NCBI GenBank assembly: GCA_016806145.1
Contig: CP063166.1
Location: 2,356,001-2,420,000 of the forward strand
From: Variovorax paradoxus
GTDB taxonomy: Bacteria; Pseudomonadota; Gammaproteobacteria; Burkholderiales; Burkholderiaceae_C
Length of the DNA: 64,000 nt
Direction: 5' to 3'
The notes under the pieces were generated by a model. The model saw only the letters and a program-made list of their open reading frames with translations. It searched no databases and was not told the DNA's origin. The stretch's first letter is position 1, and each line of letters begins with the position of its first letter. The position numbers and the translations under genes are program-made. Below are positions 8,093 through 16,436 of the stretch, piece after piece.

Positions 8093-9082
8093 ATGAAAAG
8101 CGATCTCCAATGGATGCAGGCGCAGGTGGTGGCGCTGCGCGACCTCACGCCCACCGTGCGCGAATTCGAACTGCGGCCCGAGGCGGGCACGGCCGGCGGC
8201 CACGAGCCCGGCGCCCATCTGCAGGTGCGGGTGACGAGCGCGCAGGGCCAGTTGCAGACGCGCTCGTATTCGCTCGTGGGGCAGGGCGAGCACGGCGGCT
8301 GGCGCATCGCCGTCAAGCGGCTCGACGACGGCCGTGGCGGTTCGCTCGCGATGTGGCGACTGGCCGTCGGCGACCGCCTGCAGGTCAGCGCGCCGCAGAA
8401 CCACTTCGCGCTCGACCTGTCGGCGCCGGGTTACCTGCTCGTGGCGGGCGGCATCGGCATCACGCCGCTGGTGGGCATGGCGCAGCGGCTGAGCGCCCAT
8501 GCGCGGCGCAGCGGCGTGCCGCTGGCCATGCACTACGGCGCGCGCCATGCGGGCGAGTTCGCCTACCTCGACGAACTGCGTGCATCGCTCGGCGAGACGG
8601 CGTTGCGGACGCACGAAGGCGCCGCGGCCATCGACCTCGCGGCCGCCATCGCCGCGCTGCCCGCGGGCGGCCAGCTCTACACCTGCGGCCCGGCGCCGAT
8701 GCTCGAGGCCGTGCAGCGCGCCTGGGCGGCGGCCGGCCGCGCCGCGGCCGACCTGCGCTTCGAGACCTTCGGCAGCAGCGGCCGGCTGGCCGCGCAGGCC
8801 TTCACCGTGCGCGTGCCGCGGCACGACCTCGCGATCACCGTGCCGGCCGACTGCTCGCTGCTCGATGCGCTCGACGCGGCCGGCGTGCAGACCCTGTGGG
8901 ACTGCCGGCGCGGCGAATGCGGGCTGTGCGCGATGGACGTGCTGGCGGTGGACGGCGAGATCGACCACCGCGACGTGTTCCTCAGCGCGCACGAGAAGCA
9001 GGCCACCACCCGCATCTGTGCCTGCGTGTCGCGCGCGGTGGGGACGCTCACGCTCGATTCCGCGTACCGCGCGGACGCCTGA
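8093..9082 (+). CDS. VanB-like ferredoxin/flavin reductase
   Basis: Reductase of 329 residues that passes electrons from NAD(P)H through FMN to a C-terminal plant-type 2Fe-2S cluster and on to the Rieske oxygenase. The flavin site is near RSYSLVGQ, the pyridine-nucleotide loop is GGIGITPLVG, and the cluster ligands are C-x4-C-x2-C (CRRGECGLC) with a fourth Cys about 29 residues later (RICACVSR). Order flavin, nicotinamide, ferredoxin fits the phthalate dioxygenase reductase/VanB group. It is 36 bases downstream of the GntR gene and is probably part of the same transcript. Confidence 0.9.
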   Translation: MKSDLQWMQAQVVALRDLTPTVREFELRPEAGTAGGHEPGAHLQVRVTSAQGQLQTRSYSLVGQGEHGGWRIAVKRLDDGRGGSLAMWRLAVGDRLQVSAPQNHFALDLSAPGYLLVAGGIGITPLVGMAQRLSAHARRSGVPLAMHYGARHAGEFAYLDELRASLGETALRTHEGAAAIDLAAAIAALPAGGQLYTCGPAPMLEAVQRAWAAAGRAAADLRFETFGSSGRLAAQAFTVRVPRHDLAITVPADCSLLDALDAAGVQTLWDCRRGECGLCAMDVLAVDGEIDHRDVFLSAHEKQATTRICACVSRAVGTLTLDSAYRADA

Positions 9083-9100
9083 CCGGCACCGATCCACCCC

Positions 9101-9141
9101 GTTGCGCGATCATCGCGCAGTTCATTTGTCTATCGCGCAAC
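9101..9141. promoter_or_regulatory. Three-part operator, PcaU/PobR-like layout
   Basis: GTTGCGCGAT at 9101-9110 and ATCGCGCA at 9112-9119 form a palindrome around one base. A second ATCGCGCAAC at 9132-9141 is a direct repeat of the right half, shifted by 20 bases, and is the exact reverse complement of the left half. One palindrome plus one direct repeat 10 bases further on is the layout known for IclR-family activators of aromatic catabolism such as PcaU and PobR. It lies about 105 bases before the binding-protein gene of the importer. No IclR-family gene is present in the window. Confidence 0.6.
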
Positions 9142-9245
9142 AAAGCGCCGCGCGGGCCCGCGCCTAGGTGAAGGCCCGCGACAAGGAATGTTGCAAAGTG
9201 TTGAAAAATAGGCCGATTCCGCTCGTCGCCCCCAAAGGAGAACTC

Positions 9246-10430
9246 ATGCAAAGGCGTCAACTCATCCAGTCCGCGAGCCTCGCCGCGCTCGCGCTTTCCG
9301 GCGCGCTGTCCGTCACGGCCGTCCAGGCCCAGGACAACAAGTTCAAGATCGGCCTGATCCTGCCGATGACCGGCCAGTCGGCGTCGACCGGCCGCCAGAT
9401 CGAGGCCGCCGCGCGTCTGTACATGGCGCAGAACGGCGACACGGTGGCCGGCAAGAAGATCGAGCTGATCGTCAAGGACGACACCGGCCTGCCCGACGTC
9501 ACCAAGCGCCTGGCGCAGGAGCTGGTGGTGAACGACAAGGTCAACGTGCTCGCCGGCTTCGGCCTGACGCCGCTGGCGCTCGCGGTGGCGCCGATCGCCA
9601 CCCAGTCGAAGACGCCGCAGGTCGTGATGGCAGCCGCCACCTCGAGCATCACCGAGGCCTCGCCCTTCATCGTGCGCAGCGGCTTCACGCTGCCGCAGGT
9701 GTCGGTGCCGATGGGCGATTGGGCGCCGAAGAACGGCATCAAGACGGTGGTCACGCTGGTCAGCGACTACGGCCCCGGCAACGACGCCGAGAAGTTCTTC
9801 AGCGAGCGCTTCGCGCTCAACGGCGGCAAGGTGATCGACAAGCTGCGCGTGCCGCTGCGCAACCCCGACTTCGCGCCCTTCCTGCAGAAGGTGCGCGACG
9901 CCAAGCCCGACGCGCTGTTCGTCTTCGTGCCCTCGGGCGCGGGCGCGGCGGTGATGAAGCAGTTTCTCGAGCGCGGCATGGACAAGGCCGGCATCAAGCT
10001 GATCGCCACCGGCGACGTGACCGACGACGACCAGCTCAACGACATGGGCGACGGCGCGCTCGGCGTGGTCACCTCGCACCACTACTCGGCCGCCCATCCC
10101 TCGGCCGCCAACAAGAAGTTCGTCGAGGCCTTCGAGAAGGCCAACCCCAAGCTGCGCCCCAACTTCATGGCCGTGGGCGGCTACGACGGCATGCGCGTGA
10201 TCTACGAGGCGCTCAAGACCAGCAAGGGCCAGGGCGGCGGCGAGGCGCTGCTGGCCGGCATGAAGGGCCAGGTCTTCGAGAGCCCGCGCGGCCAGGTGCT
10301 GATCGACGCCCAGACCCGCGACGTGGTGCAGGACGTGTACCTGCGCAAGGTCGAGAAGAAGGACGGACAGCTCTACAACGTCGAGTTCGACGTGATCAAG
10401 GGCGTCAAGGATCCGGGCAAGGCAAAGTAA
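9246..10430 (+). CDS. Liv-type ABC transporter substrate-binding protein
   Basis: Periplasmic binding protein of 394 residues. A signal peptide (MQRRQLIQSASLAALALSGA to about residue 28, cleavage near VQAQ) precedes FKIGLILPMTGQSASTGRQI, the typical opening of type-I Liv/aromatic-acid binding proteins. AAAGGAG 6 bases before the ATG at 9246 fixes the start. It heads a complete five-gene importer. In Comamonadaceae such Liv-like importers often carry aromatic acids or amides rather than branched-chain amino acids; next to a Rieske demethylase and a tannase-family protein an aromatic substrate is likely, but that is inference. Confidence 0.88.
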   Translation: MQRRQLIQSASLAALALSGALSVTAVQAQDNKFKIGLILPMTGQSASTGRQIEAAARLYMAQNGDTVAGKKIELIVKDDTGLPDVTKRLAQELVVNDKVNVLAGFGLTPLALAVAPIATQSKTPQVVMAAATSSITEASPFIVRSGFTLPQVSVPMGDWAPKNGIKTVVTLVSDYGPGNDAEKFFSERFALNGGKVIDKLRVPLRNPDFAPFLQKVRDAKPDALFVFVPSGAGAAVMKQFLERGMDKAGIKLIATGDVTDDDQLNDMGDGALGVVTSHHYSAAHPSAANKKFVEAFEKANPKLRPNFMAVGGYDGMRVIYEALKTSKGQGGGEALLAGMKGQVFESPRGQVLIDAQTRDVVQDVYLRKVEKKDGQLYNVEFDVIKGVKDPGKAK

Positions 10431-10471
10431 ACACGGGATCGAGCAGCCGGACGCAGAGGACGCGAAGGTTG

Positions 10472-10521
10472 CGCGAAGGACGCGAAAGAAACTTCATTTG
10501 AATTCTTTCGCGTCCTTCGCG
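10472..10521. repeat. 19-bp perfect inverted repeat in liv operon
   Basis: CGCGAAGGACGCGAAAGAA at 10472-10490 is repeated exactly in reverse complement at 10503-10521 around a 12-base loop. Imperfect extra copies of the CGCGAAGGACGCGAA unit extend outward on both sides (about 10451-10547). It fills most of the 150-base gap between the binding-protein gene and livH. It looks like a dispersed REP-type element and could let the binding protein be made in excess over the permease by protecting or ending the upstream mRNA. Confidence 0.75.
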
Positions 10522-10580
10522 TAGTTTTCGCGTCCTTCGCGTCCGGTCAGCCCGCATTCAGCAGCCGCGAACAAGCGCAC

Positions 10581-11453
10581 ATGCTCACCATTCTTTTCGA
10601 CGGCATCGCCTACGGCATGCTGCTGTTCGTGCTCGCCGTGGGGCTGGCCGTGACGCTGGGGCTGATGAACTTCATCAACCTCGCGCATGGCGCCTTCGCG
10701 ATGGCGGGCGGTTATCTCACCGTGTTCGCGATGCAGAAGTTCGGCGTGCCGTTCATGCTGTGCCTGCCGCTGGCCTTCGTGGTCGTGGCGCTGGCCGGCG
10801 CGCTGCTCGAGCGCACGCTCTACCGGCCCATGTACGGCAAGCCGCACCTCGACCAGGTGCTGTTCTCGATCGGGCTGGCCTTCATGGCGGTGGCGGCCAT
10901 CGACTACTTCGTGGGCTCCTCGCAGCAGAACGTGCAGCTGCCCGAATGGCTGCGCGGGCGCACCGAGCTCGGCGACGGCGCGCTGATGCTGGGCATGGGC
11001 CATTACCGGCTGTTCATCATCGCGGTCTGCGCGGTGCTCACCGTGGTGCTGCAGCTGATCCTCTCGAAGACCCGCTTCGGCAGCCGGCTGCGCGCGGCGG
11101 TCGACGACCCGCGCGTGGCCGCGGGCCTGGGCATCAACGTCAACGTGGTGTTCCTGCTGACCTTCGCGGTCGGCTCGGGGCTCGCGGGGCTGGGCGGCGC
11201 GCTCGGCGCCGAGATCCTCGGCCTCGACCCGACCTTCCCGCTCAAGTACATGATCTATTTCCTGATCGTGGTCTCGGTCGGCGGCACCTCCTCGATCACC
11301 GGGCCGCTCGCGGCCGCGCTGCTGCTGGGCATCGCCGACGTGGCCGGCAAGTACTTCATTCCGAAGATGGGCGCCTTCACCGTCTACCTGCTGATGATCC
11401 TGATCCTGATGTGGCGCCCGCAGGGCCTGTTCACGCGCAAGGGAGGCCGCTGA
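10581..11453 (+). CDS. livH: Branched-chain-type ABC permease, LivH
   Basis: Integral membrane permease of 290 residues with about eight hydrophobic segments. The opening (GIAYGMLLFVLAVGLAVTLG, then MNFINLAHGAFAMAGGY) is the LivH hallmark, and the coupling-helix region AVDDPRVAAGLGINVNVV that contacts the ATPases is present. It forms the membrane channel with LivM. Its TGA overlaps the LivM ATG (TGATG at 11451-11455), which indicates coupled translation. Confidence 0.9.
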   Translation: MLTILFDGIAYGMLLFVLAVGLAVTLGLMNFINLAHGAFAMAGGYLTVFAMQKFGVPFMLCLPLAFVVVALAGALLERTLYRPMYGKPHLDQVLFSIGLAFMAVAAIDYFVGSSQQNVQLPEWLRGRTELGDGALMLGMGHYRLFIIAVCAVLTVVLQLILSKTRFGSRLRAAVDDPRVAAGLGINVNVVFLLTFAVGSGLAGLGGALGAEILGLDPTFPLKYMIYFLIVVSVGGTSSITGPLAAALLLGIADVAGKYFIPKMGAFTVYLLMILILMWRPQGLFTRKGGR

Positions 11454-12448
11454 TGGGCGCGCCTTCTTCCTCCTCCGACTTCCAGTCGCCGCTGCTGCGC
11501 AAGGCGCGCTGGCATCCGGTCGAGTTCGTCGTGTGGGCCGTGGCCTTCGCGCTGCCGCTGATCACGCCCTCGCACTCGCTGCTGGTCAACGAGATCGCCA
11601 TCGTCGCGCTGTTCGCGATGTCGCTCGACCTGATCCTCGGCTACACCGGCATCGTCTCGCTGGGCCATGCGGCCTTCTTCGGCTTCGGCGCCTATGCCGC
11701 GGCGCTGTTCGCCAAGCTGGTGATGCCCGACCCGACCGTGGGCCTGCTGTTCGCCATCGTCGTGTCGGCGCTGCTCGGGCTGGTGGCCAGCGTCACCATC
11801 CTGCGCGGCAGCGACCTCACGCGGCTGATGGTCACGCTCGGCACCGCGCTGCTGCTGCTCGAGCTCGCCAATAAGCTCGACTGGCTGACCGGCGGCGCCG
11901 ACGGCCTGCAGGGCGTGGTGATGGGGCCGGTGCTCGGCCTGTTCGAGTTCGACCTCTACGGCCGCACGGCCGCCTGGTATTCGCTGGCCGTGATGCTGGT
12001 GCTGTTCCTCGTCATGCGCCGGCTCGTGCATTCGCCTTTCGGCGCCACGCTCAAGGCGATCCGCGACAACCGGCTGCGCGCCATGGCGATCGGCATCCCG
12101 GTGGTGTCGCGGCTGGCCGTGATCTACACCGTGGCAGCCGGCGTGGCCGGCGCCGCGGGCGCGCTGCTCGCGCAGACCACCGGCTTCGCCTCGCTCGACG
12201 TGCTGGCCTTCGACCGCTCGGCCGACGTGCTGCTGATGCTGGTGATCGGCGGCGTGGGCTGGCTCTACGGCGGCGTCGCGGGCGCCATCGTCTTCAAGCT
12301 GCTGCAGACCTGGCTGTCGTCGGTGACGCCGCAGTACTGGATGTTCTGGATCGGCCTGATCCTGGTGCTGCTGGTGCTCGTGGGCCGCGATCGTCTGCTC
12401 AAGCCCTGGACCTGGTTCGGTGCCGGCAAGAAGGGCGGTGCGGCATGA
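11453..12448 (+). CDS. livM: Branched-chain-type ABC permease, LivM
   Basis: Second permease subunit, 331 residues from the ATG at 11453 that overlaps the livH stop. Family marks are LGYTGIVSLGHAAFFGFGAYAAAL near residue 65 and the coupling helix KAIRDNRLRAMAIGIPV near 200. About ten hydrophobic segments are visible. It pairs with LivH; the next gene starts inside its stop codon (ATGA at 12445), as expected for stoichiometric assembly. Confidence 0.9.
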   Translation: MGAPSSSSDFQSPLLRKARWHPVEFVVWAVAFALPLITPSHSLLVNEIAIVALFAMSLDLILGYTGIVSLGHAAFFGFGAYAAALFAKLVMPDPTVGLLFAIVVSALLGLVASVTILRGSDLTRLMVTLGTALLLLELANKLDWLTGGADGLQGVVMGPVLGLFEFDLYGRTAAWYSLAVMLVLFLVMRRLVHSPFGATLKAIRDNRLRAMAIGIPVVSRLAVIYTVAAGVAGAAGALLAQTTGFASLDVLAFDRSADVLLMLVIGGVGWLYGGVAGAIVFKLLQTWLSSVTPQYWMFWIGLILVLLVLVGRDRLLKPWTWFGAGKKGGAA

Positions 12449-13215
12449 CCGACACCGTGCTTTCCACCCATGGCCTGGTGATGCGCTTCGGCGGCATCAC
12501 CGCCACCAACAACGTCTCGATGGAGCTCAGGCGCGGCGCGCGCCATGCGCTGATCGGCCCGAACGGCGCCGGCAAGACCACCCTGATCAACCAGCTCACG
12601 GGCGTGCTCACGCCCTCGGAAGGCCGCATCACCTTGCTCGGCGAGGACATCACGCGCCTCGCGCCGCACAAGCGCGTGGCGCGCGGGCTGGTGCGCACCT
12701 TCCAGATCAACCAGCTGTTCGACTCGATGACGCCGCTCGAGACGCTGGCGCTGGTCGTGTCGCAGCACCAGGGCATCGGCGCGCAATGGTGGCGCCCGCT
12801 CGGCGCGACGAAGGCGGTGGCCGAGCGCGCGGGAGAACTGCTCGAGCAGTTCCACCTGGCCGACGTGGCGAATCAGCAGACGAAGCATCTGGCCTACGGC
12901 AAGCGCCGGCTGCTCGAGATCGCGATCGCGCTGGCCTGCGAGCCGCGCGTGCTGCTGCTCGACGAACCCGTGGCCGGCGTGCCCGCGGGCGAGCGCGAGG
13001 AGCTGCTGCAGACCGTGGCCGCGCTGCCGGCCGACGTGTCGGTGCTGCTGATCGAGCACGACATGGACCTGGTGTTCAGCTTCGCCGACCGCATGACGGT
13101 GCTGGTCAACGGCACCCTGCTGACCGAGGGCGATCCCGAGGCCATCGCCAACGACCCGCGGGTCAAGGAGGTCTACCTCGGCCATGGACAGTCCGCGGAG
13201 GCCGCCCATGTCTGA
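12445..13215 (+). CDS. livG: ABC transporter ATPase, LivG
   Basis: ATPase of 256 residues. Walker A GPNGAGKTT is at about residues 38-46, the switch His lies in LLIEHDMDLVF and Walker B is VLLLDEP. The signature is degenerate: instead of LSGGQ the protein reads LAYGKRRLLEIA, which is normal for LivG, where this position is typically Y-G. It drives the importer together with LivF. It starts within the livM stop and ends 8 bases inside livF. Confidence 0.9.
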   Translation: MTDTVLSTHGLVMRFGGITATNNVSMELRRGARHALIGPNGAGKTTLINQLTGVLTPSEGRITLLGEDITRLAPHKRVARGLVRTFQINQLFDSMTPLETLALVVSQHQGIGAQWWRPLGATKAVAERAGELLEQFHLADVANQQTKHLAYGKRRLLEIAIALACEPRVLLLDEPVAGVPAGEREELLQTVAALPADVSVLLIEHDMDLVFSFADRMTVLVNGTLLTEGDPEAIANDPRVKEVYLGHGQSAEAAHV

Positions 13216-13912
13216 GCTGCTGCGCATCGAGAACCTCAGCGCCGGCTACGGCGAGGCCGTGGTGCTGCACGACGTGTCCTTCGCGCTCGGCGAGGGCCGC
13301 ACGCTCGCGCTGCTGGGCCGCAACGGCACCGGCAAGACCACGCTGATCAACACCCTCGCGGGCGCCACGCGCCAGCACGGCGGCAGCATCGCGCTCGGCG
13401 GCCAGGCGCTGCACCGGCTCGCGCCGCACCAGCGCGCGGCGGCCGGCATCGGCTGGGTGCCGCAGGAGCGCAACATCTTCAAGTCGCTCACCGTGCACGA
13501 GAACCTCACGGCCGTGGAGCGGCCCGGGCCGTGGAATCCGCGCCGCGTCTACGAGATGTTCCCGCGCCTGGCCGAGCGCAAGACCAACCTCGGCACGCAG
13601 CTGTCGGGCGGCGAGCAGCAGATGCTGGCCGTGGGCCGCGCGCTGGTGCTGAACCCGAGGCTGCTGCTGCTCGACGAGCCGCTCGAGGGCCTGGCGCCGA
13701 TCATCGTGGAGGAGCTGCTGCGTGCCATCCGCCGCATCACGCGCGACGAGGGCCTGGCCGCGATCGTGGTCGAGCAGCATCCGCAGGCGATCCTCGCGAT
13801 CTCCGACGAGGCCGTGGTGCTCGACCACGGAACCGTCGTGCATGCCGACAGCGCGGCCGCGCTGCGCGCGCAGCCGCAGGTGCTCGATCGCTTGCTGGGC
13901 GTGGCGCGCTAG
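13208..13912 (+). CDS. livF: ABC transporter ATPase, LivF
   Basis: Second ATPase, 234 residues from ATG 13208 (MSELLRIENLSAGYG). An in-frame ATG at 13184 would add eight residues (MDSPRRPP) unlike the family, so the downstream start, with an 8-base overlap with livG and CGGAGG just upstream, is preferred. Walker A GRNGTGKTT is at 37-45, then a full signature LSGGEQQM, Walker B LLLLDEP and switch segment VVEQH. It completes the importer. A lipoprotein gene of the tannase family follows after 42 bases, so both may share a transcript. Confidence 0.9.
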   Translation: MSELLRIENLSAGYGEAVVLHDVSFALGEGRTLALLGRNGTGKTTLINTLAGATRQHGGSIALGGQALHRLAPHQRAAAGIGWVPQERNIFKSLTVHENLTAVERPGPWNPRRVYEMFPRLAERKTNLGTQLSGGEQQMLAVGRALVLNPRLLLLDEPLEGLAPIIVEELLRAIRRITRDEGLAAIVVEQHPQAILAISDEAVVLDHGTVVHADSAAALRAQPQVLDRLLGVAR

Positions 13913-13954
13913 ACGGTCGACGCCTCGGCCGGAAAGACAAGGAGACACAAGACC

Positions 13955-15676
13955 ATGACGATCCGGAACACGACGATGCGACGAACCGCCGGCCTGTCGG
14001 CCCTGGCGGTCGCCGCGGGCCTGCTCGCCGCCTGCGGCACCGGCGGGCCTTCCGTGCCGCAGAGCCTGAGCCTCGGGCCCGACCCCGCCGCGGCCTGCGC
14101 GCGCCTCGCGGCACCGGTGCCGCCCGGCGCGATCGGCCTGCCCAGCGGTGCGGCGACCATCGACTCCGCCACCCTCGTCGCGGCCGCGCCGCTGGCGGTG
14201 GCCGAGCGCGGCCCGAGTCCGGCGGCGCGCATCACGCCGGCCACGCCCGCGCATTGCCGGCTGCTCGGGCGCATCGCGCCGCGCGATGCCGCGGCGCCGC
14301 CTATCGGGTTCCAGGTCAACCTGCCGCTGGCCTGGAACGGCCGCAGCCTGCAGTACGGCGGCGGCGGGTTCAACGGCGTGCTGATCACCGGCCTGGCGCT
14401 GGTGCCCGCGGCCCGCTTCGACCAGCCCGCGCCGCTCGCGCAGGGCTACGTGACCTACGGCACCGACTCCGGCCACCAGAACGTGGCCGGCCAGCCGCCG
14501 CAGGCCTTCGCGCTCAACGACGAGGCGCTCGAGAACTTCGCGCATGCCTCGTACAAGAAGGTGCGCGACGTGGCCGTGGCGCTGATGCAGCGCGCCTACG
14601 GGCAGGCGCCGCGCAAGCTCTACTTCATGGGCAGCTCGGAGGGCGGGCGCGAGGCGCTGACCATGGCGCAGCGCTATCCGCGCGACTTCGACGGCATCTT
14701 CAGCCGCGTGCCGGTCATCAACTGGACCGGGCTGCAGCATGCGGGCACGCGCAACGGCATCGCCACCTTCGGGGAGGGCTGGCTGCGGCCCGCGCAGGTA
14801 CAGCGGGTGCACGAGGCCGTGCTCGCGGCCTGCGATGCGGCCGACGGCACGGCCGATCGCATCGTGTCGAACCCGGTGGCCTGCCTGCAGCGCTTCGATG
14901 CGGCCAGCCTGCGCTGCGCGGCGGGCACGCGCGGGGACGACTGCCTCAACGACGCGCAGGTGCAGGCGGTGCGCACGCTGCGTTCGCCGTGGCGCTCGCC
15001 CGTACCGCTGGCCAACGGCATCGCGGAGTACCCGGGCTGGGGCATCGGCGGCGAGGCCACGCCGGCCTTCGCCTCGATGGGCGGCTGGAACGCCTGGTGG
15101 ACCGGCAGCGCCGCGCCGACCGTGCCGCCGCAGCCGAGCAACGGCATCGCGTGGTTCTACGGCAGCGGCGCGCTGCAGTACTTCTATGCCCGCGATCCGT
15201 CGCTCGACGTGCGCAACTACCGCGCCGAGGACCATGCGGCGCGCATCGCCGCCGTCTCGCGGCTGATGGATTCGACCGACCCCGACCTCGGCGCCTTCAG
15301 CGCGCGCGGCGGCAAGCTGCTGATGCTCGAGCACATGGCCGACTATGCGCAGAGCCCGTTCGCGGGCATCCGATATCACGAGTCGGTGGTCGCGCGCATG
15401 GGCCGCGCCGAGGTGGACCGCTTCATGCGGCTGTACACCGCGCCCGGCGTGGACCACGTGGGCAGCGGGGCGCCGGCCAACGTCGACATGCTCGGCGTGC
15501 TGGTCGACTGGGTCGAGCGCGGCCGCGCGCCCGCCGGCCTGCAACTGCTCGAGCAGGAGGTGCAGCCGCCCTTCAGGACGGTGCGCGCGCGCCCGTTGTG
15601 CGAATGGCCGCTGTGGCCCCGCTACGTGGTGGGGGGCGATGCGGCGCAGGCGGCGAGCTTCCAGTGCGTGCGCTAG
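13955..15676 (+). CDS. Tannase/feruloyl esterase-family lipoprotein
   Basis: Protein of 573 residues with a lipoprotein signal (GLLAAC, lipid Cys27; Cys20 if the second ATG at 13976 is used). The alpha/beta-hydrolase nucleophile elbow is GSSEGG (S228), candidate acid D463 in HMADYAQSP and candidate base H501 in GVDHVG. A calcium-type loop ACDAADGTADRI at 292-303 is typical of the tannase family, which hydrolyses gallate, ferulate or terephthalate esters. Unusually, the cysteines that flank the catalytic Ser and His in this family (CS-D-HC motif) are replaced by Ser227 and Val502. It follows the importer genes and may release aromatic acids in the periplasm for uptake. Confidence 0.83.
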   Translation: MTIRNTTMRRTAGLSALAVAAGLLAACGTGGPSVPQSLSLGPDPAAACARLAAPVPPGAIGLPSGAATIDSATLVAAAPLAVAERGPSPAARITPATPAHCRLLGRIAPRDAAAPPIGFQVNLPLAWNGRSLQYGGGGFNGVLITGLALVPAARFDQPAPLAQGYVTYGTDSGHQNVAGQPPQAFALNDEALENFAHASYKKVRDVAVALMQRAYGQAPRKLYFMGSSEGGREALTMAQRYPRDFDGIFSRVPVINWTGLQHAGTRNGIATFGEGWLRPAQVQRVHEAVLAACDAADGTADRIVSNPVACLQRFDAASLRCAAGTRGDDCLNDAQVQAVRTLRSPWRSPVPLANGIAEYPGWGIGGEATPAFASMGGWNAWWTGSAAPTVPPQPSNGIAWFYGSGALQYFYARDPSLDVRNYRAEDHAARIAAVSRLMDSTDPDLGAFSARGGKLLMLEHMADYAQSPFAGIRYHESVVARMGRAEVDRFMRLYTAPGVDHVGSGAPANVDMLGVLVDWVERGRAPAGLQLLEQEVQPPFRTVRARPLCEWPLWPRYVVGGDAAQAASFQCVR

Positions 15677-15710
15677 CGTCGGGATCCGACGGGTCCTTCT
15701 GGTGCAGCGC

Positions 15711-16436
15711 TCAGATCGCGCAGCCGTCCGGGCCGCAGGCCGGCGTTGCCGACGAGGTTGAGGCGGGCGCGGCGAAGCTCGTGAGCTGCGCCTTCCACGC
15801 GTCCGGCCGGCCCAGCCACGGGCCGATGTCGACCCGGCTCGCGCCGCCATCGGGCCGTGCGAGCACGAAGGTCGGAAAGCCCTGGCCGCCGACGCGGCGC
15901 AGCAGCGCGCGGCTGGCCTCGATGTGCCGCGCGGTCGCCTCGCCCGACAGCCGCTCGAAGGCCGCGGCGAAGGCTTCGCCATAGAAACCCAGTTCCACGG
16001 CCAGCGCCTGGAGCACGTCGGCATCGGCGATGCGTCGGCCCTCGGCGTAGTGCGCGCGCTGCACGCGATGCGCCATGTCGAGCGCGCCGCCCGTGCGCAG
16101 CGACTCGGCCGCGAGCATCGCGGTGGTCGGCGGTTCGGAGTCCATCACGGCCGCGCCGTCGCGCAGCAGGCCCTCGAAGTAGGCCTCGCCGAAGGGCTGG
16201 CCCGTGAGCTCGGCGATGCGGCGGTCGTGCGGCAGCACGTAGTCGCGCCACTGCGGCGTGATGGCGCGGCGATTGGCGCCGGTCATCATGCCGCCGCCAT
16301 GCAGTTCGACCCGCAGGCCTTGCACTTCGCGCGCCGCCTCGACCAAGGGTGCGGCGGCATAGCACCAGCCGCACAGCGGGTCGAAGATGCAGTGCAGGGT
16401 GGCGCCGTCGTGGCTGCCCGGGTTCATTGCGGCCAT
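15711..16436 (-). CDS. DsbA-family thiol oxidoreductase-like protein
   Basis: Protein of 241 residues with a thioredoxin-like fold: HCIFDPLCGWCYAAAPLVEAA places a CGWC active site near residues 22-25, and a cis-Pro loop GGQGFPTFVL follows at about 195. The helical insert is of the FrnE/2-hydroxychromene isomerase type. No signal peptide is visible, so it should act in the cytosol. The ATG at 16436 has GGGAG 8 bases upstream; the alternative ATG at 16427 overlaps the stop of the upstream MBL-fold gene. A Cys-rich tail (TPACGPDGCAI) is notable. Co-transcription with the MBL-fold gene is nearly certain. Confidence 0.8.
   Translation of the reverse strand: MAAMNPGSHDGATLHCIFDPLCGWCYAAAPLVEAAREVQGLRVELHGGGMMTGANRRAITPQWRDYVLPHDRRIAELTGQPFGEAYFEGLLRDGAAVMDSEPPTTAMLAAESLRTGGALDMAHRVQRAHYAEGRRIADADVLQALAVELGFYGEAFAAAFERLSGEATARHIEASRALLRRVGGQGFPTFVLARPDGGASRVDIGPWLGRPDAWKAQLTSFAAPASTSSATPACGPDGCAI

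Noticed and set aside
13163..16024. Minus-strand frame of about 950 codons opposite livF and the tannase-family gene
   Set aside because: Arg/His/Ala-rich shadow with no ribosome site; both plus-strand genes are well supported by motifs.
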